The position numbers and the translations under genes are program-made. Shown one piece after another: positions 49,568-57,500 of a stretch of 57,500 bases of DNA. The first letter of the stretch is position 1. Each line of letters begins with the position of its first letter. This DNA is from Chromera velia (lineage: Eukaryota; Sar; Chromeraceae), in NCBI GenBank assembly GCA_018398765.1, contig JAHBMJ010003327.1:1-57500 (forward strand), given 5' to 3'. Below the pieces are notes generated by a model. The model saw only the letters and a list, made by a program, of their open reading frames with translations. It was not told where the DNA came from and ran no database searches.

Positions 49568-49980
49568 CTCACACTAGTTGCTAGCACACTAAAATAGGGG
49601 GGCCACGGACCCCTTTGGAGTAGGTCAACATTGAAAAGCCAACTGATTGTTTGAATGTAATTAACCCTTTGTAAGGCTTACTAACAGTGAACTCTAACCC
49701 TGTTTATTCTTCCTTAGCGGTACCTTTTGGCTGCTTAGCGGTATCGTTGGGCTGCCTAGCGGTACCCTTTGCCTGCCTAGCAGTGTTTTTTGCCTGCCTA
49801 GCAGTCATCTTCGCCTGCCTAGCAGTTAGATTCAGCTGCCTAGCAGTTAGATTCAATTGTTTAACAGTTGTATTTAGTTATTCTATAGTGTCTAGTAGTT
49901 GTAAAATAGTTAGAATATGTTATAACAAGTATAAATGGGTTATGCATAGGTTACTTAATGAATTATTCGATTAATTTTGA
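49568..49980 (+). repeat. Left long terminal inverted repeat with 21-bp minisatellite
   Basis: It includes about seven 21-bp units with the core CTGCCTAGC (about 49715-49860). Translated in frame they give a repetitive F-x-CLAV pattern that is a by-product of the repeat and not a protein. The outer 45 bp are best conserved with the right arm. Confidence 0.85.
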
Positions 49981-50056
49981 ATTATATTAAAAATTAAATG
50001 ACATTCAAACATATTTAACATACAATTAGCATAATTCAGGGCTAATTACAATACAT

Positions 50057-50362
50057 TCAGTCCTCTTTGTCAGACTTGGAGTCATTTGAAACAAAAGAAC
50101 TAGCAGAAGAAGAACCAGAGGAAGCTTCTTCATGATTGCTAACATCTGGAAGATACACCTCCAACCCTGAAAAGTCTTTTTCTTCACTTAAGATCTCTGC
50201 CAAATAACGTAAGACACGCATCGAAATTTTGCGCCCCTTTGTTAAGACTACATTCTTGCATAACAATTCATACTCCTCAAGACTAATGTATTCAATCCAC
50301 ATATACGTTTGCTTCTTTGCACCACTGCGCGACAGCAGAGCACGCGGCTCCTCAGGACTCAA
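50057..50362 (-). CDS. Unrecognised ORF inside inverted-repeat element
   Basis: 101 residues with ordinary composition (ISLEEYELLCKNVVLTKGRK) and an acidic/Ser-rich end (SNDSKSDKED), closed by TGA near the inner edge of the left arm. It may be the last exon of a minus-strand gene that also used part of 50640-50837 (basic, then poly-Ser from the GAA array). No family recognised, and no transposase motif seen. It could be the element's own protein or a captured host fragment. Confidence 0.35.
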   Translation of the reverse strand: MSPEEPRALLSRSGAKKQTYMWIEYISLEEYELLCKNVVLTKGRKISMRVLRYLAEILSEEKDFSGLEVYLPDVSNHEEASSGSSSASSFVSNDSKSDKED

Positions 50363-50515
50363 GCCAAGAGAGTAAAATTCTCTTATGTTGTCGATGTGTG
50401 TCTGAGCCTAGTGTCTGAACCCTATCCACTAAACTTTTATGTGCATCTTCCATTCTCCACAGTTGAAGGCTGTGCCACGCTACTCTCAAATCCTACCCTG
50501 AAGACGGACTGCGAG

Positions 50516-50640
50516 AAAAAGAGGAGGAGGAGGAAGAAGAAAAAGAAGAAGAAGAAGAAGAAGAAGACGACGATGGCAATGACGAAGAAGAAGAAGAAAA
50601 AGAAGAAGAAGAAGAAGAAGAAGTAGAAAAAGAAGAAGAC
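50516..50640. repeat. (GAA)n/(GAG)n microsatellite
   Basis: About 125 bp of purine-only GAA/AAG triplets broken by ACGACGATGG. It encodes poly-Ser on the minus strand or poly-Lys/Glu on the plus strand and lies in the middle of the nested element. Confidence 0.92.
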
Positions 50641-50826
50641 GATGCATCAGCGAGCAAGTGTGGAGCTATTTCCACCACTTTGCCCAAAAAGCACCAACGA
50701 TGGAGCACAGTATCTCTTTGTGGCTCGCCAGAAATCCCTCTAAAAACACAGAACATGTTTTTTTTGAACGGAGCTTCCTGAGATTCTGGTAGACTTTTTC
50801 TTTTCCTCTGACGTCCGTGTTCTCTT

Positions 50827-51438
50827 ATGATGACCATCCCGCTATATTGTATGCGGCTGACCCCAAAAGATCAGTCAGCATCTGCGTATAAAATTCCTTT
50901 TTTCCTCATCAAAATGGACATGAAAGCAAAGCACAAGGACTGCCTAAAGTTTTCGAGTGCAATTGTTTTGAACCTAATAGTAGAGAATTTAAGGGGGCTG
51001 GCCTCGCGTCTGTCTATTATGAAAGAGTCAAACATTCGGGCAGCTGAGGATGTCCAACAATTCATCGTCCCTTTTGGGGGAGTAAATTTCGAAAAGTATC
51101 AGTTCAAGGTGTTAAAGAGCATGTGTCAGCCATTCCTTCCAACAAACCCGAAGACCAACACTTGTTCTCCCTCATTGCGGTGCGTTTGGACCGGATTGAT
51201 GATGAAGAGTCAGACAATGATGAAGCAGAAGCAGCAGAAGCAGAGGACACCCCCCCCCGACATGAGTCTCGCCGCTGCAACCGCTCTCCCTCTGACAGTG
51301 TTCCTCCTAGTCGCAAGAGTGCCCGCATCAGCGAGCAGCGGAACAGGGGAGGTGAGGGAAGGAGTGCTGAAGGTGAGAACAGAGTGCAAAGCTCCGAGAT
51401 GGGGGGGGCATCGAGAATTATGGGGGCCCCTTGATTGA
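50827..51438 (+). pseudogene. Broken coding remnant inside inverted-repeat element
   Basis: The first 100 codons look like a real globular protein (LIVENLRGLASRLSIMKESN, then IVPFGGVNFEKYQFK). At about 51105 the sense moves to another plus-strand frame (ends at 51434), where an acidic stretch and a basic SPPRK-like tail (SRKSARISEQRN) follow. This implies a small frameshift or an unrecognised intron. No transposase or other family was recognised. It may be cargo picked up from a host gene. Confidence 0.4.
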
Positions 51439-51984
51439 AAAGTCGTCTCTCTTTATGTCCCTCGAATAGACCTGTATAGACTTTCCTTCAATTGTTGTTT
51501 CACTGCTTGATCACCCTTCTTTACCCTTCTCTGTTTGATCGGAAAGAAAGAAATAAAGAAAGAGATCTTTCTGTAGTAACAGGCGGGGGAAAAGGGCAAC
51601 GATCATTATGATATCCCTGTCCCTGAGCTGGGTCCCTGAGTAAGAAAGAGATGGCCCAAGTAACGATTGCTTCTCCAACTTTTTGTGATTAACTGAGCAG
51701 CTTAGCTTTTCTTTTGCATGAATTTTTGCTTGTGGACAGTGGTTAAATATCGCAATTTTGTCTTCATATGAACTATGCCATGAATGATGGTCTCACTGGC
51801 AGAGTGAGAACCTCTGAACCTGCAAGTACACGGCTCAGTAGGGGCTGCAGTTAGAAGCTCTCTAAATGAGCATAGTCTCATTTTACTTGCTGCTTAGACC
51901 TGTCAATCAATCAATAAAACATATTCGATTAATTCGTTTACTAGTTTGTTTAGTTTGAATTATGCTATAATTGTCTTTAGAGTT

Positions 51985-52401
51985 TTTGAAGAAGTTATTG
52001 AATAATTTATTGAGTAATCCGTGTGTAACCCATTCATACTTATTATATCACATCTTAACTATTTTATAACCATTAAACATTATAGAATAACGAAATACAA
52101 CTGTTAAATAACTGAATCTAACTACTAGGCAGGCGAAGATGACCGCTAGGCAGGTAAAAAACACTGCTAGGCAGGCAAAGGGTACCGCTAGGCAGCCTAA
52201 CAGTACCGCTAAGCAGCCAAAAGGTACCGCTAGGCAAGAACAAACAGGGTTAGAGTTCACTGCTAGCAAGCCTTACAAAGGGTTAATTACATTCAAACAA
52301 TCAGTTGGACTTCATTGATGTTTTACCTTCCACAGTGTTATCAAGTTTTTTTTGGGGAGTCCGTGACCCCCCTAATTTAGTGTGCTAGTAACCAGTGTGA
52401 G
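51985..52401 (-). repeat. Right long terminal inverted repeat
   Basis: Reverse complement of the left arm with scattered substitutions and a slightly different number of the 21-bp GCCTAGC units (about 52110-52240). The two arms could pair into a stem of about 400 bp. Confidence 0.85.
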
Positions 52402-52813
52402 AGGGTGGCCAGTGGAAGAGCGACCCGTTAGCTGCACGCTGTATGTTTGTGCGGGAATGGACGGATTAGCAGGGAAACGGGAAAAACAAGAGGGCTGGGC
52501 AAAGTGGCGGAATTTAGCTACCGCACCATCATCTCCGTCAAAAGGCATATGGGGGGTGATGCTGCTCTCGACATTCGCATGCACAGTGCTGTCGGAAATG
52601 CCGTTGATGAGGATGAGGGAAGCAAGCTGCCTCTAACGGCGGGTAAGGGGGTCAAAGAGGGGAACGAGCTTCTTCTCCACCCTCCAAGTGCTGAGATCGG
52701 TTTTGTCTTCCACCCCAGATCACACAGGGACAATCTCTTCCTGCAACGAGAGACGGGAAATTTCTCGGCAGGCTGCCTTCACCGTCTCGATGTACTTCTC
52801 AATACTTCTCAAC
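52402..52813 (-). pseudogene. Copia gag remnant, upstream of the insertion
   Basis: On the minus strand, immediately inside the 5' LTR, one frame reads KYIETVKAACREISRL and continues to QTYSVQLTGRSSTGHP at the nested element. It has an in-frame TGA and a TAG. On the far side of the insertion the same gene resumes as the Cys/His knuckle near 49.5 kb. Length is far below a usual Copia gag, and the start and leader seem deleted. Confidence 0.65.
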
Positions 52814-53093
52814 GTTAAGGACATCAGTCTAGTCACTTACACGGTTCTCTATACAGGAATAATAATGCAAGATGTTTGTCCGGCTTCTGCTCTTATCGAT
52901 CGAGAGTTATTTCATCGAATCACCCTGAGTATTTCACTAAGCAATTTCACAACATGGATTGACGCATGCATTTTCTCCGTCTCCATAATGTCTCAAGCTG
53001 CGCTGTACCGATAGCCAACGCAGCAGCACAGGACCGGCCAAGTCGGGCCGACCAATGCACGCCCGCCTCCTCTCTATAAGTGGCTGATTACAT
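52814..53093 (-). repeat. Copia 5' LTR
   Basis: 280 bp, the partner of 44745-45024. On the minus strand a TATA-like CTTATAGAG lies about 10 bp inside the outer edge, so transcription of the element would have started here. Confidence 0.88.
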
Positions 53094-53732
53094 CATGTCT
53101 TGCAAGGTGTTGCATATACTTATCATGTCTTGATGGAGGTCATCATTGAAAAGCAAAAAAAAAAATAATAAATCTGCTCTGGAGACCATATTTTTTTTTT
53201 TTTTTTGAAAATTACCTCTAGCTCCGAGCTTCTCAGGATGCGGAAAAAGCGAGAAAGGTATTGGAGGCACCAGATCAGATTCTTTGATTTCTTCATGCGT
53301 GCTAGCCATGCCAGTGCAGTGGCATGCACATTGAGTGAATGTTCGATCGATCCTGTATATCTGCTTAATTATATAGTTCATAAAAAATATAAAACCAAAA
53401 ATTATACTGGGCGCCGTACATTAAAAAAAAAAAAATTCAAAGAAAAAAAATTATGACTCCCCAACTTTTTTTTTGTTAATATCAAAAGTCATGTATATAT
53501 CCCATGTAGAAAAGTAAGTTTAAGAGTCGAAAGATATTTTTTTTCTTTTGGAGAAACTTGAAATAAACTGAGAAATAAAGAAATTAAAAAAAAAAAAATT
53601 AGGCCTCTCCAACTTTTTTTTTAATGCGCGGCACCCAGAAATTATATACTAAATTCCTGTCTCTGTAGCTCTGGCGACAGATAGATATAGCGGAAAGGCC
53701 TTAGGGTGGAACATATCAATCAATCAATCACA
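53094..53732. other. Intergenic AT-rich spacer
   Basis: Short A and T homopolymers dominate. A related phrase occurs in inverted orientation at 53424-53470 and 53590-53640 (ATTAAAAAAAAAAA with CTCCAACTTTTTTT and GGGCGCC or GCACCCAG nearby), which may be the ends of a small degraded element. No gene. Confidence 0.4.
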
Positions 53733-54902
53733 CAGCTTGCCTAGTCAGACATACAAACTCCTAGGAATACTGCCTGGATAACCCTAGGGAAGTCTGGGCA
53801 TATTCGAAGGAATGCCTAGGAGATTTAGGATACATGCCTAGTGGACCCTAGGGGTCTCCCAGGCATTGCCAAGTGCCTAGTAGACCCTAGGTACCATCTA
53901 GGCAAGTTCCTATCTTATCCTAGGCAGTCTCTTAGCAACATCTTCAGTTTTTCTAGATAACATTAGCTGAGTTTTCAACTTTAAAAACGTAAGTAAAAAT
54001 ATTTAATTGATGAATATTTACAGGAATGTCATGCCTGCGCTTGGTTAGGCATGTCTTCATCTCGCTCTGCCCTTGCTCCTTCATCGAGAAGCTCTGACTT
54101 GTAGTATTCAGGAGAGCTGAAGAGCACCTTATCAGCCTCTGTTAAGGTTTTTATGCTTTCCAAAAACCGAGTAACAGCAGACCATCTTGTAACATGAAAC
54201 TCTGGCAAGGCCGCTTTGAGCGTTTTAATGTGCGAAGCTCGCCAAAACTGCACCAAGTAGTCATTCGGAGGCGCTTCGCAAAGCCAATCCACCATTTGTC
54301 CGCAGGCTTTGGCCAATGGGTCTGCTTCTAGCCAAGGGCAGTGAAGGGAGAGAAGGAAAACTGTGGAGAGGGGGGGGTGGTAGACATGGAGAGGGGAGGG
54401 GGGGGTAGAGGCACCTACAGGGCGAGAACGCTCTAAGGGGGTGACTACCAACAAGGGTGTGAGGGGACGGAGAAGGGGAAGGGGAGGGATTGCAGCTACT
54501 GCCCAAGCCTCAACGACTGTGGCTTGGGCTATGCATGGCTAATGGGTTTGTTTCTGGGCAAAACACCTTGGAGGTTGCCTTGAAAAAATATTTTGCATGC
54601 TGATTCTTAATGCTCTAAAATCATATTATGATTATTTCTATATAAATATCATTATCTAACACCGTTTTTTCAAAGAACTCTTTGTCTAAGCTTGCTTAGG
54701 ATAGGATAGGAACTTACCTAGATAGTGCTTAGGAATGTTTTAGTGTTTGCCCGGTAGCTCCCTAGGAGTCACTAGGCACTTGCCTGGTAGACCCCAGGTA
54801 GACTGCCTAGAAGACCCCCCGGTCTACTAGGCATGTTCCCCAATCTACCTAGTAGTTTCATAGCATTTTACCGGGAGTTTGTATGTCTGACTAGGCAAGC
54901 CG
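53733..54902. mobile_element. hAT-like non-autonomous inverted-repeat element
   Basis: Ends are inverted: CAGCTTGCCTAGTCAGACAT at 53733 and its near-perfect complement ending at 54902, with 28 of 30 bases matching. Looser inverted similarity and many GCCTAG/CCTAGG motifs extend about 220 bp inwards on both sides. The interior (54029-54454) holds a minus-strand remnant with a motif seen in hAT transposases. A CA-start terminus fits hAT, but an exact 8-bp target duplication was not found. Confidence 0.7.
54029..54454 (-). pseudogene. hAT-like transposase fragment
   Basis: The last 100 or so residues look real and include VTRWSAVTRFLESIKTL, which fits the TRWxS...L segment common in the middle of hAT transposases, preceded by GQMVDWLCEAPPNDYLV. 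The first 40 residues are Pro/Ser-rich and probably not part of it. The usual BED finger and C-terminal dimerisation region are absent, so it cannot be a working transposase. The family assignment rests on one motif. Confidence 0.45.
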
Positions 54903-55634
54903 TACAATCAAAAAATCTCTAAATTTCTTTAGATTCCTAGCTAAATTCCTCTAAATTCCTGTCCGAATTCTTCTAAATTCCTGGCTGTATGTAAACCATC
55001 ATTCGAGGCAGTTTGACTCATTTAGATTCAATTTGAGAATAAAAGAATTAAGGTCAACCTCCCTAGTAACCTCAATTGATGCAAGTACCATGCCGTGTTC
55101 CAACATGCATTTTCCTTTCATGCATTTCCTTCCTACGCTGCTTGCATAAAATTTTGACGCGGCTTTAATTCAACTGGTCTCTCTCTGTCCCTCTCTCTCT
55201 TTGAAATTACTCCCCTCTTCGAGCTCTTACTCCCAATCCCCCTTTCCCACCGCCAGCCCCGCTTCCAACAGAAAACGACATAAAACGACCAGAGGAGCCG
55301 GCCATGCATCGATCAACTTCGAAAAGAAAAACAAACGTTTGGCGGCAATGAATAATTAAGTGTGACGTCAAATCTTATCGAGCTCACACCAGAAAAGAGG
55401 AAGGGGATGCATGAGGCAGAAAATGAACGAACCAAAAAGAAATAAAAAATCAAAGTTTGCGCGCGCGGGTCTCTCTCTCTCTAAAAAGTACTGCTCGAAT
55501 TCGTACAATTGTTGTAGCTCAGAGGCATCAGAGGCACCAACTTACCGGACGCTCCGATGTCCTTAAACTTGCTCCACTCAACATGAAAAAAAGGCAAAAA
55601 AAAAAAGATCCCAAAGATGAATGAACTCAGAAAA
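54903..55634. other. Intergenic or 3' part of ankyrin gene; possible mini-exon
   Basis: Mostly AT-rich. On the minus strand 55576-55545 is bounded by a T-rich tract ending in GAG and by a strong donor CG/GTAAGTTGG, and it encodes WSKFKDIGAS. It could be a 32-nt downstream exon of the ankyrin gene. The preceding exon has a candidate donor (GTCAGTAG) at about 55644, but the joined frame then stops within five codons. No other feature is visible. Confidence 0.3.
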
Positions 55635-57275
55635 CTACTGACCCGGCCGCCACCGCATTTCCACTCGACGGTCCCTTTTCTTCAAAAACTCAACAACCGG
55701 CAAAGTTTCCTCTCGAAATAAGCGGAACTCCCTAGCCGTCTTCAACAGAGTGCGGCCACGCTTGTCTGTCCGGGGGACACCAAAAAAGTAGCCGGTGTCA
55801 AAAAGCAGGCGGACGACTTTCACAAGCCCAGTGGAGGGGAAGCGCATCTTCGTCATCTCTCCTTCCCGCATCTGCTCCCCGATCAATCAGGTACTCAACC
55901 AATTCTAACGAACCGTACTCAGCTGCTCTGTGGAGAGCTGACCGCCCCTGCGAGTCCAGCGCCTCCACCTCTGCCCCCCACCTAACCAGCACCTCAGCAA
56001 TCGCTTGATCCTCAGGCCCGTAGCTTGGTGCGGTGACACCCTCATCAAACCCACAGCCCCCATGACCTATTTGGTGGAGGGGGGTTAGCCTCTCAGCCCC
56101 CTGGTTGTTCCGACTTCTCTCGTTCACGTCGGCACCTAGGGTCAGCAAGAGTTCCACAACTTCCTGCTGGAGCCCTCGGACCGTATAGGTGAGTGCGGAC
56201 TTTCCAGTAACGTCCACGGCCTCTTTATCAACACCCCAATCAAGTAAAAGACGAACAAGACCCACAAGGCCCCGGAAAGCCGCCTTATGCAGCAATGTAA
56301 CTCCTCTTCCACCGGCGATACGATGAACATTCGCCCCCTCCTGCACCAACAAGGCCGCAGCCTCCAACCGCCCGGGACCCTGGGGAGCGCTGCAGAGGAT
56401 AATAAGGGAGCCCCCCTCCCAATTCTCTGCTCTGCCTCCTAGGGGCGGGGTCGGCGCATCACCGCTCTCATGCGGCTGTGGCCGGGAGACTTTGAGAAGG
56501 TATCTGAAGATCCTCCACCTCTGCTCACTAACTGCCCTCTCGAAAACCCGCGGCCTAATCAGATTCTTCCCGCTAGCATGAACCAGCACTTTCACCGCTT
56601 CCAAATTCCCTGTGGAGACCGCCTTCTCCACTAAGCTCTCCGTCTGCATGGAACTTGAAGAAGCTGCAACGGCGCTCTCACAAATAGTCTGATTGGGAGC
56701 GGAAGTCTGTACAACAGCGCCCCCGTCTTCCAAAAGCATTCTCATTGCTCTCACGTTCCCTTGCGACACAGCCTTTGACAGAAGAAGCCTCTTCCCAAGC
56801 GTCGCACTCCCCCCTGAGGCTCTCCCCATACCCTCAACATCCGCCCCGGCGCGCAGCAGGAGACAGAAATCTCTCCCTATGCCCGTCTGAGTGAAACTGT
56901 TCAGAGCTTTTTCAATAGTGCTCAGTTCAACCGCCCGAAATTTGGTGATCTCTTGTGCAACATTCGTGTGCGTATCAAAAAAGGGGGATAAATCCATTTT
57001 GTAGTTCCTGCTAGTGATCTGGGCCAACTCTGTGCAAACAGATGACTTGAATTCTTTTAACAGCTCCATCAGACGTGCGAGAGAGGCACGATCTTGAGGA
57101 GAAGGCCAACGTGAAGTTTCTGAACCACCATTGCCGTCTCTTGCCTCCCGCGCCAAGGAAGACTTGAGCACTGCGGCCAGAGTGTGCCTCCTTGACTCGA
57201 AAGTCTTTGTAAAGTGGCGCAAAGTACTTTCCACTTCTTCAAGACCCTTCAGGAAAGAAAGGACTTCAGGAGACT
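55635..57275 (-). CDS. Ankyrin-repeat protein, partial, with frameshift
   Basis: One long exon whose acceptor (CTCCTCTAG) lies at 57276-57277. No ATG is seen, so the first exon is to the right or outside the window. An N-terminal helical segment of about 130 residues precedes 9-11 ankyrin repeats. The clearest are LLHKAAFRGLVGLVRLLLDW, SALTYTV..EVVELLLTLGADVN, TPLHQIGHGG and SALHRAAEYGSLELVEYLID. At 55817-55834 the repeat LPLHWA continues in another frame as GLVKVVRLLFDTGY and runs to 55635, so a small deletion or sequencing error breaks the frame; read literally, the protein stops at 55798. Ankyrin repeats bind protein partners. No catalytic domain is visible, so function is unknown. Confidence 0.72.
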
Positions 57276-57500
57276 CTAGAGGAGACTAGTCTACCAGTGA
57301 GCCCATTTTCGATAAGTTAAGTCAGATCGCACCTCTTTCTTGCAAGTGAAAAGGATCCGAACAAACTTTGAGCAGATTCTGAAAGTTTCAACCAGTTCTC
57401 GGATGGTTAACAGCTTTGAGCATCTCTGAGCTGGTTCCAACCGTTCGTCAAAGCAAACATTTTTCATTGACATACACACTCGGATGGCCCCGGAAAGCAA
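57276..57500 (-). other. Probable intron upstream of ankyrin exon
   Basis: The frame of the ankyrin exon closes with a TAG just upstream of the acceptor, and the remaining bases give no ankyrin-like translation. Other open frames here lack coding character. Confidence 0.45.

Larger units (their letters stand above)
49568..52401. mobile_element. Inverted-repeat (foldback-type) element nested in Copia gag
   Basis: The ends are inverted copies: CTCACACTAGTTGCTAGCAC at 49568 and, on the other strand, CTCACACTGGTTACTAGCAC ending at 52401. The inverted similarity continues inwards for about 415 bp on each side (49568-49980 and 51985-52401). Each arm carries a 21-bp minisatellite with GCCTAGC cores. 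Flanking sequences are Copia gag on both sides, so this element inserted after the retrotransposon. No transposase was recognised inside, only two unrelated-looking coding remnants and a GAA microsatellite. It is probably a non-autonomous DNA transposon. The target-site duplication could not be fixed. Confidence 0.8.
44745..53093 (-). mobile_element. Decayed Copia LTR retrotransposon carrying a nested element
   Basis: Two 280-bp direct repeats (44745-45024 and 52814-53093) bound minus-strand gag and pol in Copia order: protease, integrase, reverse transcriptase, RNase H. The interior is broken by a 2.8-kb inverted-repeat element at 49568-52401. By eye the LTRs differ at about 16 of 280 positions with no indel, and about 14 are transitions. 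I see no primer-binding site: gag-like sequence starts almost directly inside the upstream LTR, suggesting an internal deletion. No clear target-site duplication was found. The element cannot encode its own proteins because of many stops. Confidence 0.9.

Noticed and set aside
49687-49974. Repetitive protein with F-x-CLAV units on both arms of the nested element
   Set aside because: It is the in-frame reading of a 21-bp minisatellite within the terminal inverted repeats, and it degenerates at both ends.
50827-51438. Transposase of the nested element
   Set aside because: No DDE, hAT, MULE or PiggyBac landmark can be seen in either frame, and the frame is broken near 51105.
55545-55576. 32-nt exon continuing the ankyrin gene
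   Set aside because: Splice signals are good but the joined frame stops after a few codons and no further ankyrin sequence follows. Kept only as a low-confidence note.

Overview
This is nuclear DNA of a eukaryote. Genes are split by many GT-AG introns full of microsatellites, there are Copia-type and TIR transposons, and one very large membrane protein combines animal-like extracellular modules (RCC1, EGF, HYR). The mix of long repeat-laden introns and chimeric multidomain surface proteins suggests a protist, most likely an alveolate/chromerid-type alga. That assignment is an inference and cannot be proved from this window. All gene models were built by hand from splice-site consensus, reading-frame phase and protein sense.

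Layout. 1-310: minus-strand gag/protease fragment of a Copia-like element cut by the window edge. 2432-11736 (-): a 12-exon gene of unknown function, at least 1411 aa. 11.7-17.3 kb: no gene, but large polypyrimidine and tetranucleotide tracts. 17326-19200 (-): two-exon CCCH zinc-finger protein (518 aa), whose third finger is assembled across its intron. 19.2-20.06 kb: divergent promoter region. 20058-36229 (+): 14-exon gene for a 3463-aa secreted/multipass membrane protein with two seven-bladed RCC1 propellers, each followed by an EGF domain, then two HYR domains, Cys-rich ephrin-receptor-like repeats, about eight membrane spans and a long cytosolic tail. 36.2-44.7 kb: gene-poor and rich in tetranucleotide repeats. 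44.7-53.1 kb: a decayed Copia element (minus strand) with two 280-bp LTRs, its gag interrupted by a 2.8-kb inverted-repeat element. 53.7-54.9 kb: a second, hAT-like inverted-repeat element. 55.6-57.3 kb (-): an ankyrin-repeat gene with an apparent frameshift.

The most unusual signal is structural. In both large genes many introns carry a near-exact tandem copy of the adjacent exon/intron junction (donor or acceptor), sometimes three copies. Splice sites are also embedded in short tandem repeats: donors in GTCN repeats, acceptors in TGCC, TG or CT repeats. This looks like ongoing segmental duplication across exon boundaries, a plausible route to intron birth, intron growth or alternative splicing.

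The zinc-finger gene and the RCC1 receptor gene are head-to-head and may share a control region. No functional link among the three main genes is evident otherwise.
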